Assembly: GCF_958298935.1 (NCBI RefSeq)
Contig: NC_084941.1
Span: 17,272,001 to 17,336,000 of the forward strand
Length of the DNA stretch: 64,000 bases
Direction: 5' to 3'
From: Phragmites australis
Taxonomy: Eukaryota; Streptophyta; Magnoliopsida; Poales; Poaceae
Part shown: piece by piece, positions 11,331 through 20,760 of the stretch
Layout: each line of letters opens with the position of its first letter
Numbering within the stretch: the stretch's first letter is position 1
The notes under the pieces: generated by a model
Database searches by the model: none
Told to the model about the DNA's origin: nothing
Seen by the model: the letters and a program-made list of their open reading frames with translations, nothing else
Program-made: the position numbers and the translations under genes

Positions 11331-12700
11331 TCGTTGAGGAGCTCCTCAAACCATATGTCCCAACAGTTCAGCGAACAGATGCTGCCCAACTCGACCAACA
11401 GTCTGGTCCAGTCAGTGAGGTAGAACCCGCAGACATGGATGTTACACTACTCGAATGCAAACTGACTTGGATGACTCTGTACCAAGCCTATCTGAAAGGT
11501 CGATACATCCCTGATGGTGATGCGTCTGTAGTGAAAATTGCTCGTAAGTCCAACATCTACGTATTGGTAAATGACAAGCTCTACCGAAAGGGGGGTAATG
11601 GAACATTGATGAACTGCATCACGCAGGAAGAGGGCAATAAAATATTGGTCAATATCTATAGAGGCATGTGTGGTAATCACGCGTCTTACCAGACCTTTAT
11701 CAGAAAAGCTTTTCCTCAAGGATTTTATTGGCCGACTTCCCTCCAAGATGCTTCCGAGTTAGTGAAAAAGTGCGAGAGCAGCCAATTTTATGGAAGGTAG
11801 ATCACTCGACCAGCCCAAGCTTTACAAACAATTCCTCTTTCTTAGCCTTTCTCCGTCTGGTGCTTGGATATCCTAGGACCATTCCTGAGGGCCCAAGGTG
11901 GTTATAAATTCATATTCATAGCTATCAACACGTTCACTAAGTGGATCGAGGTCGAACCTATGGGGAAGATAACCGTAGAATCAGCTAACAAGTTCATGAG
12001 GAGCATAATTACTCGATTCGGTATTCCGCACCAGATAATTACGAATAACGGTAGCCAGTTCAGAAGCGTGACCCTCACTATGTTATGCGAAGAATTTGGC
12101 ATTAAAACCCATTTCACCTCAGTACTCACCCTCAAAGTAATGATCAGGTTGAGCGAGCCAATGGTATTGTCTTGCAGGGTATCAAAACTCGGTTCTTCGA
12201 TAGGCTAAAGGCTTACTCAAAATTATGGGTAAAATAACTTCCCTCGGTACTATAGGTCGTTCATACATTGACTAACAGGGCCACCGGTGAAACTCTATTC
12301 TTCTTATTTTATGGAGCAAAGGCAGTGCTCCAGATTGAGTTGCAGTTTGGATCACCACGAGTGCAAAGTTACTCAGAGGAGTGCGAAGAGTAGTTACAAG
12401 AGGATGACATTAATTTACTCGAGGAGTATCTCGATCGAGCGTCTATTCAAGCAGCTAAGTATCAGCAAGCGTTGCGTAGATACCACAGTTAGAAAATCGA
12501 GCCCAGGAAACTCGTTGCTTGGGATCTTCTCCTACGAAAGGTGTAGAAATAGGCTCAGTGCCATAAGTTATCATCTAAGTTGGAAGGATCCTACATAGTA
12601 GTCAAAGTTCCTCGACCAAAGTCAGTACAATTATCTACTCCAAACAGCGAGATACTCGAGCACTCGTGGAACATTGACCAACTCCAGTACTTTCATTCAT
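11331..12700 (+). pseudogene. Element A integrase (broken)
   Basis: The zinc-binding N-terminus is around 11580-11780 (HASYQTFIRKAF, FYWPT, KKCESSQFYG). The core follows: WCLDILGPFLRAQGGYKFIF, KWIEVEPMGKIT, FGIPHQIITNNGSQF. The second catalytic position is NNG where TDNG is expected, so Asp is Asn. The frame is lost after 12135, but FFDRLKAYSKLW, ETLFFLFYGAKAVL and AAKYQQALRRYHS in other frames mark the C-terminal part to about 12550, and HSWNIDQLQYFH marks the end near 12700. Confidence 0.82.
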
Positions 12701-12801
12701 AGAAAAGGTAACATACAGGTAGGTCAATTACATTTGATTCGACTACACACTTTTTTCTTCTAACCTACGTGGCTAGTGCAAGGTTGATGGAAGGGATCCA
12801 C

Positions 12802-13404
12802 CTAGCTCTTGCAAATAGTGCAGGTTCTACTTCTTCTTGAACGAGTCAAGGGATCTTCTATACTCATCCCTTGGATGGCAGCGGATTGCGTCAAGGACCA
12901 GGCACCGCCAGCGTAAGTGCCAGCAAAAGTGGCTGAGGCAAAGACCCTGTAGGAGCTACTGACTGACGTGAACAATGCCGAGTAGTCCTTCGTAGGACAC
13001 GAAGATGATTTGGCGATTGTCGATAGAGAAAGCGACTGCATTCTCTCTACCACCAGAGGTTTGGGAGCTTCATCACTAAAGACCTCATTGGCAACCTGGT
13101 CGATGATCTTATCAAGATCACCACCATCTTCATCTCCTTCCTATACAACTCACATCGCTGACTCTTGGGTCGATTGTTCTGTGGCGTCAATGTCAAGGAG
13201 ATGCCAGAGGTGACGGGTGAAGGGTCAATGACCTTTGATGGACATTCTGCTCTTTCTCCTCTTAGGTCTCTCGATTGATTCCTCCTCATCGTAAGAAATA
13301 GTGATGACTCCCTGAGGAACCATGGTGAGAGGCCTTGGGGTGAGAGACCCTATCTCTTCACTTTCTGGACCAGGCTTGGGTGATGACACTGGAGTGAATG
13401 CCAT
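12802..13404 (-). pseudogene. Antisense Pro/Ser/acidic ORF in element A
   Basis: An ORF opposite to gag-pol, in the region between INT and the 3' LTR. From the ATG at 13404 the first 60 codons are open (MAFTPVSSPKPGPESEE, then GVITISYDEEESIERPKRRK) to a TGA at 13225. The same frame continues to 12802 past two more stops, with DEDGGDLDKIIDQVANEVF. VITIS plus the acidic run resembles a SUMO-interacting motif and RPKRRKSR a nuclear signal; both are inferences. A TATA-like box (13489-13496) lies upstream. Element D carries a comparable antisense ORF at the same relative place. No known domain was recognised. Confidence 0.5.
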
Positions 13405-13488
13405 GGCTTCAAGCTCTATGAGTTCTATTGGGCATGTAGGGAGAAAGGAGGAGGAGGGGGTGAAAAACAAACGGCCTCGAGTCCCCTC

Positions 13489-13496
13489 TATTTATA
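13489..13496 (-). promoter_or_regulatory. TATA-like box ahead of the antisense ORF
   Basis: On the minus strand the sequence reads GCTATAAATAGAGGGG, a strong plant TATA consensus. It lies 85-92 bases upstream of the ATG at 13404, leaving room for a start site about 30 bases on and a leader of some 50 bases. Confidence 0.45.
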
Positions 13497-13779
13497 GCAG
13501 CGGGAATAGGTTGCACTGTACACATGGAGCCATCAAGACCTGATATCGTTGGGTGGATAGCAAGGTCGTCTCGGTCGCGCGGCACGTCTGGCGGAAGTCG
13601 AGGCGTCACTGTGGCATTATGACCTGTCTAATCTTTGTAAATATGAGTGTATAGTAATTATGATGCATCAAATCAAGGGTTGCGGTGAAAACGAGCATGG
13701 GACGGAGTGGGTTTTCAATGCTCACCTACCCACCCAGTTCGACTTCACTCCATGTTCGTGGAATAGTCACAGTCGTGTG

Positions 13780-14320
13780 CTCGGGGGCTAGAGCTCTCGA
13801 GCATGTGGTCGAGAGTAATGTGTGGATGCTTATGCCCTTTTTGTGTCTTGATTATAATATCGACCAGAGAGGCAGGGGCTATATCGCACATTTTTTAATG
13901 CTTATGCTATAATCTCCACTCGATTCATTTACCGAGTAGAAAGTTTGGGGCTACACCATATAACTTCGATTCGATGCTTTTGCTTCACTCTTTATCTCTT
14001 GTTATCACACCATTCAGAGAGCTAGAAGTCACATTGTGTGAATACTTATGCTCCGTCTTATACTCGAATTCAATCATTGAACGAAGAGACAGTGGCCACG
14101 TCAAGTATATTTTGATGCTATGGCTTTACTCTCTACTTTGTTTATCACATCAAGCAGAGAGTCAGGGGCTACATTGCATACTTTCAATGCTATGGCTTTA
14201 CTCTTCACTCGATTCCGTCATCGAGTAGATAGTCGAGAGCTATAACAACATATATCTTCAATGGTGTAGGTATGTCCTTTTTCTACTCTTATGAGTCAAG
14301 GGCTACATAATAATACCATA
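13780..14320 (+). repeat. Degenerate tandem repeat, about 71-bp unit
   Basis: A GTCAGGGGCTACATTGCATA-like core recurs near 13785, 13875, 13947, 14026, 14092, 14165, 14235 and 14299, at intervals of roughly 64-90 bases (mostly 66-79). Between cores each unit has a TACTC..CTCGATT-type stretch and ATGCTTATGCT or ATGCTATGGCTT. It lies between the antisense ORF and the F-box-like sequence of element A. The ORFs here are repeat artefacts. Confidence 0.72.
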
Positions 14321-14889
14321 GTTTTCGTAAAATTTATATATGTTTTTTGAAAAAGTTTATCTGGCTTTATATCGACTACTTTGGATCGGAGCCAATAGAG
14401 GCATATGTCGGGTTGATGATGAACAACTACACCTCATAAAGCATAACAGCACAAAAGATTGTCAGACATCTTATGCCTAACGGCTAAAAAAAGGTTTTGA
14501 AGTTCTAGTCGATCCCATGTTTGTCCTCTGTTGAGTTCATATCCGAACGCTGGTTAAATGCACAAGTCAGGGAAAGTTTGCAAAAGACCATCATGTTTTA
14601 TGTTTCTATTTTTACACTAGTCTTTTCAATATTATTACGGTCTTCTCAAGTGTTCACTCGAGGGCCGCGCATCTAATGGCTTGTGTAGTTAAGTTTTTTA
14701 GATGTCAATGGATATTTAATCAATAAGTCTTAAAAGTGTTCCACATGCCTACAGATCAAGATTGCATCTACTCGTGCTAATTCTATTTCATCTATAAGGA
14801 AATAGTGACAATAGCATTTTAGCTAGGAAAAATATGAACGTTTTATGGCAATCAACAAACAAAGGCATACCAAAAAGCTTAATGCTCGA
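14321..14889. other. Non-coding stretch of element A 3' region
   Basis: AT-rich sequence between the tandem repeat and the F-box-like pseudogene. No open frame of note, no known motif and no repeat was found. Confidence 0.5.
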
Positions 14890-15938
14890 CTAAGGAGAAA
14901 GTTTTGGTGATATCCATTTACAAGAACACCATTTGAAATTCCCCACAAGGGTTTTTATGGTCTTGGAAACATCGTCGTGATAAAAAACTTTGAGCATGTC
15001 ATAATCCTCTCGGTCGTAAGCTGAGTTCATCCGGCGGAAGCTGAGAATTCGACTAGGGTTGGTAACTCCGGGTACTAATGGTACAGCTTTGGAGGTCATG
15101 CCCAGCAGAATTGATCTTTCTTTCGCCCAAGGAACAACCTCCCATTCTAGTGGCTCCCAAATATCATTGCTGAAAGCATGGAGGGAGACCGGTGTTAATG
15201 CATTGTGATTGGATGGATCATCAATTTGTTCGCCAACCTTTAGGAAAAACGCACAAGATTCAATTAGGAGAAGTCGAGAACCATTCAGACTAGGTTGTCA
15301 GATCTCAAACTCAGGTATCGATTGTTCCAATATCACCACAGCTCCCGATGGATCCTCTGAAGCTACTATATCCAGAAAATCCGAGATACACCACCAAAAC
15401 CTACCACTATAGATCTGAAACCACCATGATGGTTCCTTGATAAGATAAATGTGCACTCCTTTTGTCATCTAAAGTTGAAAGCATGGCATCCTTGGCACAA
15501 TGATGATGAATAACTTCCTATCCTTGCGTACTGCAAACCCCTCTAGGTTCATCCAGAACGCATCATAGGAAAGCGATGGGAGATCATAGAACCATCTGGT
15601 CACCAGGTTCATTACCCTACCTTGATTCGACGCCCTCGCTCGATGATGATCAAAAGACCGTTTGAGGCCCCGATCATCTCCCAACTGTCGCTGACTAAAC
15701 TCCAGAAACGAAGATCAAAAACTGCTTTACTTCCCAAGCGATGGACCTCCACTAACCCGTCCTCGTGTACGAATGGTCCTTTTAGGATGCAGGGAGCAAA
15801 TTCCGCCGTCCTACACACTTCACGCCATGAGGTGCAGACACAACGGAAGAAGGTGACATCTTCTGGAGTTGTAGCTTCTTGGAGATAGTGTCAAGCCCCC
15901 CCAAGGGCAAAGTCGCCCAATCGGGTTGTTTCCGCCAT
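14890..15938 (-). pseudogene. F-box / DUF295-like pseudogene inside element A
   Basis: Read from 15938 down. After the ATG region an F-box-like N-terminus is split over shifted frames: DWATLPLGGLDTISKKLQ, then EDVTFFRCVCTSWREVCR. A beta-rich body follows: LVEVHRLGSKAVFDLRFW, DSWEMIGASNGLLIII, NLVTRWFYDLPSLSYDAFW. From 15684 to 14890 one frame is kept apart from two stops (at 15469 and near 15295), ending WCSCKWISPKLSP. The layout (LP..LL..I, FR.VC.SWR, G.S.GLL, N..T....LP) is that of grass F-box/DUF295 proteins, substrate adaptors of SCF ubiquitin ligases. Length, about 350 codons, fits. It is antisense to the element's pol. Exact family is uncertain. Confidence 0.6.
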
Positions 15939-16476
15939 AAGATCCAAGTAGAAAGGTGAAGTTTTTTAGTAGAATGCAAACAATGGTGGATGAGTTCAAA
16001 GGGCAAAATTGCAAAGGAGGCAACAGGGATAAGACAATGGAGCTCTCCCCTCAGATAATTAAATAGGTCTTGCCTCAAAGTGAGACTCAGAAATCATTTT
16101 TGCTTCAGACAAAAATTGTGGTGCTTCAATCGGTGTGAAATACAAGATGATGGTGTCGTGCGAATCTCTACACGCCCATCTGCACGCATTAAATGCTCCT
16201 ATACCCATTGTTTCAAACTTTGAAAGTTTTTTTAACTCTACTTAGAGACAGATGTTGAGAAGTCAAAATTACTGGCCCTTATCAAGTCTCAAGTGCAGAT
16301 AACAACTGGGTGCTCAACCCAAAAGTGTTTCCCCTCGATACTCAAAATAGAGCATCATCTTGTTCGATTCTTTTGACTACGAGATCGATCTACCTTACTC
16401 GACTAAGCTTGGACTTGGCGGTACTCAAGTAGGCGCTTGCAGAAATCCTCCTTGTTGAGTAGAGTTAGGGAGCTAT
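15939..16476. other. End of element A 3' region
   Basis: About 540 bp between the F-box-like pseudogene and the 3' LTR remnant. It includes upstream sequence of the pseudogene and a short purine-containing stretch (AGTTAGGGAGC, 16464-16474) just before the LTR, which may be the polypurine tract. Nothing else was recognised. Confidence 0.4.
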
Positions 16477-16515
16477 TGTTGAATATCTAACTATGGGGTA
16501 TATACGCATAAGGAG
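16477..16515 (+). repeat. Element A 3' LTR remnant
   Basis: TGTTGAATATCTAACTATGG and the following bases to ATAAGGAG match the first 39 bp of the LTR at 6147 with a few substitutions. After 16515 the sequence changes at once to the gag of element F. Confidence 0.75.
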
Positions 16516-16527
16516 GCGGAGGCATTT

Positions 16528-17913
16528 CTAGCATCTGCGAGTGGTGCGAGAAGGGGCTCTGCTAGAAGCCATGGGATAGTATGGTGGATGAGAGATCATA
16601 GGAGCTGAACAAAAGTCGGATCCACCTCGCACTTGCATGTGATGCACTGCTTGAGAATCATAAGAGGAACCTGAGCTGGGAGGTCCCAAAGATTGTCTAT
16701 TCAGCCCTTCCTTCAGAGCCACTACCTGAGGACACAATTTGGTCATGTGACCAGCATCTTCACCGTGCACAATGCAATATAACGAGCGGGGCCACCTAGA
16801 GCCACGGCCTTGACCCCTCGTCAAACCTCTGTCTTTCTATCTGCTTTATCCTATCTCTCCTTGATGTTGAGAACACTCCACTTGTGACCCCTTGCTTAGC
16901 GAAAATGATGGTGGTGGGACTTGCGCTTGTCGAAGGACTGGTGAGTCTCCCTCGAATGCTATTCCTTCTCCTTCCCACGAGGTGCTTTTTCCTTGCCCGT
17001 CCTATAGCTTTGGGTCTCAAAGGCCAACCTTTTGGTGTGGCTCCCAAGATCATCCTCTTCAGTCCTCAAGTACTCCATCTTGGTAAACAACTCATCCACG
17101 TCCTGGACCAGTTTCCGCACAAGGCGTGATGCTGAGTCCCTCGATCTGAGACCTTGTCATGTGGCATCTATGACCATGTCATCATTGAATCCCTTCGCTT
17201 AGCACTTAACTCACATGAAATACTGGGTGAACTCCTTTAAACTCTCTCCCTCCTTTTGCTTCACTGTGAACAGGTCTTTGACGATGAACAGTGCCTCCCA
17301 GAGCTGCTCCCAGGGAGGTATACCATGAGAGTTCAATTCCTTTAATGGCCAGGACAAAGGCCTTAGCCATAGTTGCCTCATCTCCCCCCGTGGGCTCCAC
17401 TCCAGCCTCAAAACTCATCACAAACTCTCTTGAATCAGTCTCGCTATTGTATAAGTGCAATCGAGGCATCTTGAACCCTAGTAGCCATGACCGCATTTGC
17501 AAGCTAGTGGATAGCAGAGAAGTTTGGTCCACCGCTCTCAGTCGATGAGGTTCCTCTGAACCTTAGCGATGAGCCAGCTCTGGGTCCCTGGTGTCCCTGA
17601 TAGGAGATGGATTGACAGAGGGACCTAAATTCTTCCTGTAGTTCTTGAATCTGCTTGTTGGCCTCCTCCACCTTATGCCTGTACTATGCAGTGTTGCCTT
17701 TGTGAGCTCCTGCTCTGTGGTCCCCTAGGACATGTCGGGTGGCCATGTGATTCTCTCAGACATTCGGCGTGGCTTCCCGACCCTCTTGAATGCCCGTAGA
17801 GATCGCATCGAATGCTCTCGTTCCACCTTTCTCATCCATACCGACCCTGTGTATCTCAACCCAAGCGGCCTAGCTTGAAACTTCAGCCCCCTCGGTCGCC
17901 ATGGCTTCTCCAT
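16528..17913 (-). pseudogene. Element F gag (broken)
   Basis: Capsid and nucleocapsid region of a gypsy Gag. Reading from about 17913 to 17725 gives a charged N-terminal segment. From 17532 comes the capsid core: FVMSFEAGVEPTGGDEATMA, KAFVLAIKGIELSWYTSL, then KQKEGESLKEFTQYFM in the neighbouring frame. A Lys/Glu-rich stretch leads to a knuckle-like YCIVHGEDAGHMTKLCP near 16745-16790, a C-x3-H-x5-H-x4-C pattern rather than standard CCHC. Frameshifts and stops divide it into about four pieces. The 3' part beyond 16528 is lost. Confidence 0.78.
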
Positions 17914-18010
17914 TCTACGAGGGTGCCTCTAAACCCCCTCGACGTCTTCAGATTCTTGTGCTTTTCCTTTCCTAGTGGTCTTGGGTTCGATCCCCATGGC
18001 TGGCGACAAA

Positions 18011-18187
18011 TGTTGGGATCATGATCGCAACATAGTGAATAATACTTGCAACAGCGGGTGTAATAACTATTCCTTTCTTGTTATTATATCAGTCAAGTGG
18101 GGGTATTTATAGCCATACTCACCACCATCATCATTACATTTATGCCCCTTATCCACATGAATGTTAATTCTAGCACTAAGGAATATC
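18011..18187 (-). repeat. Element F LTR fragment
   Basis: Minus-strand LTR end: a TATA-type box (CTATAAATACCCCC) near 18105-18120, then the terminal ATCCCAACA at 18011. The other portion is missing because element B was inserted at 18188. The five bases ATATC at 18183-18187 would be B's target site, but its second copy is not found. Confidence 0.55.
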
Positions 18188-18568
18188 TGTCACACCCAAA
18201 AAAAAAAACCCAACCTAGACATCAAGCACGCATATGCATCATGACATCATATTTTGTGTTTTTGGTTTTTGTTTTACATGTCCCAAAAACTTTATGAAAA
18301 GGTTACGTCATTAAATGCCTCACTTTTCAGCATATAGTTCTGAGTGGGAATTGTTTGAAGACAGTTAGATAGCCCAAAACAATTTAGCAAGGAAGAGGTG
18401 AAGAATTGGTAGAAAAAATGAAAAAGGAGGGAAAACTTTCTGCACATGGGCTAGCCCGTGATCTGATTGGGGTTACCCATAGTCTGACCACCAGGGCTCA
18501 TAATGCCACTTAAGATCAATCGACCACCTCTCACTCACTCCCTCACTCATTCATTTTCTTCCCCACCC

Positions 18569-18614
<46 letters not shown>

Positions 18615-20760
18615 GAGCAAGGAGGGCTCCCTCACATTCCTCCACCTCAAGTTCAACGGAAGTCAAAGCTCGAAGGAGAAGGTTGCCCATATCATCCGCG
18701 AGCTCATCCCCAAGCATTTCGCCAAAGGAAACCCCAGGCCTTTCTTTCACCTCTAGGCCAGTTGGAGCACCTTGGAGAAGATCTTCACATCATAGCTTCC
18801 CCGGAGCCAGCCAACCCTCAAGCAAGCTTACGCACACCAAAGTGAAGCTCCCCAACACCTTTCTCCTCATTCCCTGTGAGTTTCCCCCCCTCCTCATAGC
18901 CTTAAAACCGAGCTCCACCTAGCCATAGACATCGATCCATGGGGCCCAAGCTTTTGGCCCCATGCATGTCGCACAAACCACCTAAACTAGATCCCCCTAA
19001 CCTTGTAGAGTGTTTGGGTACTACCCTAGGTTGAAGGCATCATCGGAGCCTTCGCTGGTAATCTCATCGAGGTGCTGCCAGCCAGGCTCAACGGTCTGAC
19101 CGCCACATGGACTGTTCTGACCACCGAGTTGGTCTTGGTCGGGTAGTTTTTGGGAATCATACTCCATAATCAGAAGTTAGACCACCACTTGGCCGGTCTG
19201 ACCAGCAAACCCCATGGTTTGACTGCCATGGGTCCGGTCTAACCTCCAAGGCTACTCAAGTATTGTTTTCTCCTCTGTCAGACCCACATGGTCTATCTGC
19301 CACCTCCTCCTGTCTGACCGTCAGACGCCTAGAACCTAGTGAGCTCAGTTTATCCCATGTGATATTTAGATGCCTTATAGCCCAATCATTTCAACATTCT
19401 TTTACACATATTTTCATGACATGTCGTGTTGCATCTTGTTCATGATCATGCATCATAAATCATACTTTATGGTATTTCATCATGCTTATTGCGATGCATT
19501 TTTCTCTCTTTTAGTGATTGACGAACCAGAGAATGGCAGGTCTTCTTAAGGATATTTTGTGGTCGATCTTGATTGTAAAGCTAAGCACCAAGGCAAGCAT
19601 CGATGTATATTTCTCCTATATTTTGGTGAATTATTGGTCAATTTTACTAGATATTGATATATGTTATATATGCTTGTTTAGTGAGTTGATGTCGGGAAAC
19701 GGGTAGCACCTATCTTGTTATTGACGATCTCCATCCTTGTAACCTGGGGATAACCATGTTAATGTCTAACGTAAAATTTATCCGAACTGCTTAGCAATGC
19801 ATAGGTCACCGGTAAAGTCGAGCAGTGGAACGCTCCATCGTTCTTGAGCTATAGGACTTAATTAACATTCACAAAAATAATAATGTTGGGATGATGAGTT
19901 GTAAGAATGAGATGAGATGTGGGCAGTGTTAGGGGTAGGTCGGGAGAGGGACCTTGATGCCATAGACCACTTGCATCATTTAAGCACCGTTCGTTGGCAC
20001 TGTAGATTTAAGCACTTCTCTGTACTACAACATATCTGAATAGGGTAAGGATGAGCCAAGTATCATAAGTTGCCGCATTTATTCGACTCATGCACCCATG
20101 ATGTGAATGAGAGGGCTTGTGAGAGGCACCTAAGGTTGCTCTAGGAGTAGACCTAGGTAGCCTCCGCATACTTAGGCATGGGAATAAAGGTTGGGGCTGG
20201 GTACGTGAACGGTTGTCATGTGAATCATTGCTTGCAATCGATGGGTTTTATGGAGGGTTGTCTCATGTCATGTGGGTAAACATGTACTCTCATGCAGGGT
20301 ATAAAATCAATTCAAATTGTCACTTTCTCGGTTATAAGCAAGCTTAATGTTCCTTAGACGTCACCATAGAGTTCCCTTTTTTTGTATGGTGGCTATAGGT
20401 GGGAGAAGGTGAGATGTCTTAGTTTTGTTCTATGTTGACATAATCATATTCACATGTTGTGTATGGTTATGTTCTTATGGTCATGATAGGATAGCCTGAG
20501 CATTAAGTTATGTTAGGTGCTCACATGTTTAAGTTTAACATTAAATTGCCTTTCGCATAATTCAACTTAACCTTGTCACCTATTCCTTGCTAATTCATCG
20601 AAATGCATTATCCTTGGAGTGGGGAATATATATACCCATACGAGTAAGACTTGCAAGTACCTTCATACTCATCGTGCTTTGATGATTGTTTTGCAGGAAA
20701 GTTTTAGAAGCTATCTACTTGTGCCCCACAAAGAGTTGTGTGGTGGTGAGTAGTTGTAGT
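18188..20760 (+). repeat. Element B 5' LTR, first part
   Basis: Starts TGTCACACCC. It holds a (GA)n microsatellite at 18573-18616 and an array of GGTCTGACC-type motifs at 19085-19335, both also present in the 3' LTR. It runs unbroken to the insertion point of C at 20761. The portion after about 19640 has no counterpart in the truncated 3' LTR. ORFs over the GA tract are low-complexity artefacts. Confidence 0.8.

Larger units (their letters stand above)
6147..16515 (+). mobile_element. Element A: Tat-lineage Ty3/gypsy retrotransposon
   Basis: A nearly full-length gypsy element. Order: 5' LTR (6147-6736), primer site, gag, protease, RT, RNase H, a second archaeal-type RNase H, integrase, a long 3' region, then 39 bp of 3' LTR (16477-16515) cut by the gag of element F. 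The second RNase H between RT-RH and INT is the known mark of the Tat/Retand lineage. The 3' region (about 12700-16476) carries antisense ORFs and a tandem repeat, listed separately. All coding parts hold stops and frameshifts, so the copy is non-autonomous. Confidence 0.9.
16516..18187 (-). mobile_element. Element F: Ty3/gypsy 5' part (LTR end and gag)
   Basis: On the minus strand: LTR (18187-18011), primer-site region, gag to 16516. The pol genes are missing and the far side of the LTR is cut by element B at 18188. The LTR part carries a GGCTATAAATACC box on the minus strand near 18105-18120 and ends ATCCCAACA at 18011, followed by TTTGTCGCCAGCCATGG, the likely primer-site region. Confidence 0.75.

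Noticed and set aside
18503..18922. 139-codon ORF across the (GA)n tract
   Set aside because: Codes Arg-Glu repeats from the microsatellite in the LTR of element B, and the matching region of the other LTR is not open.
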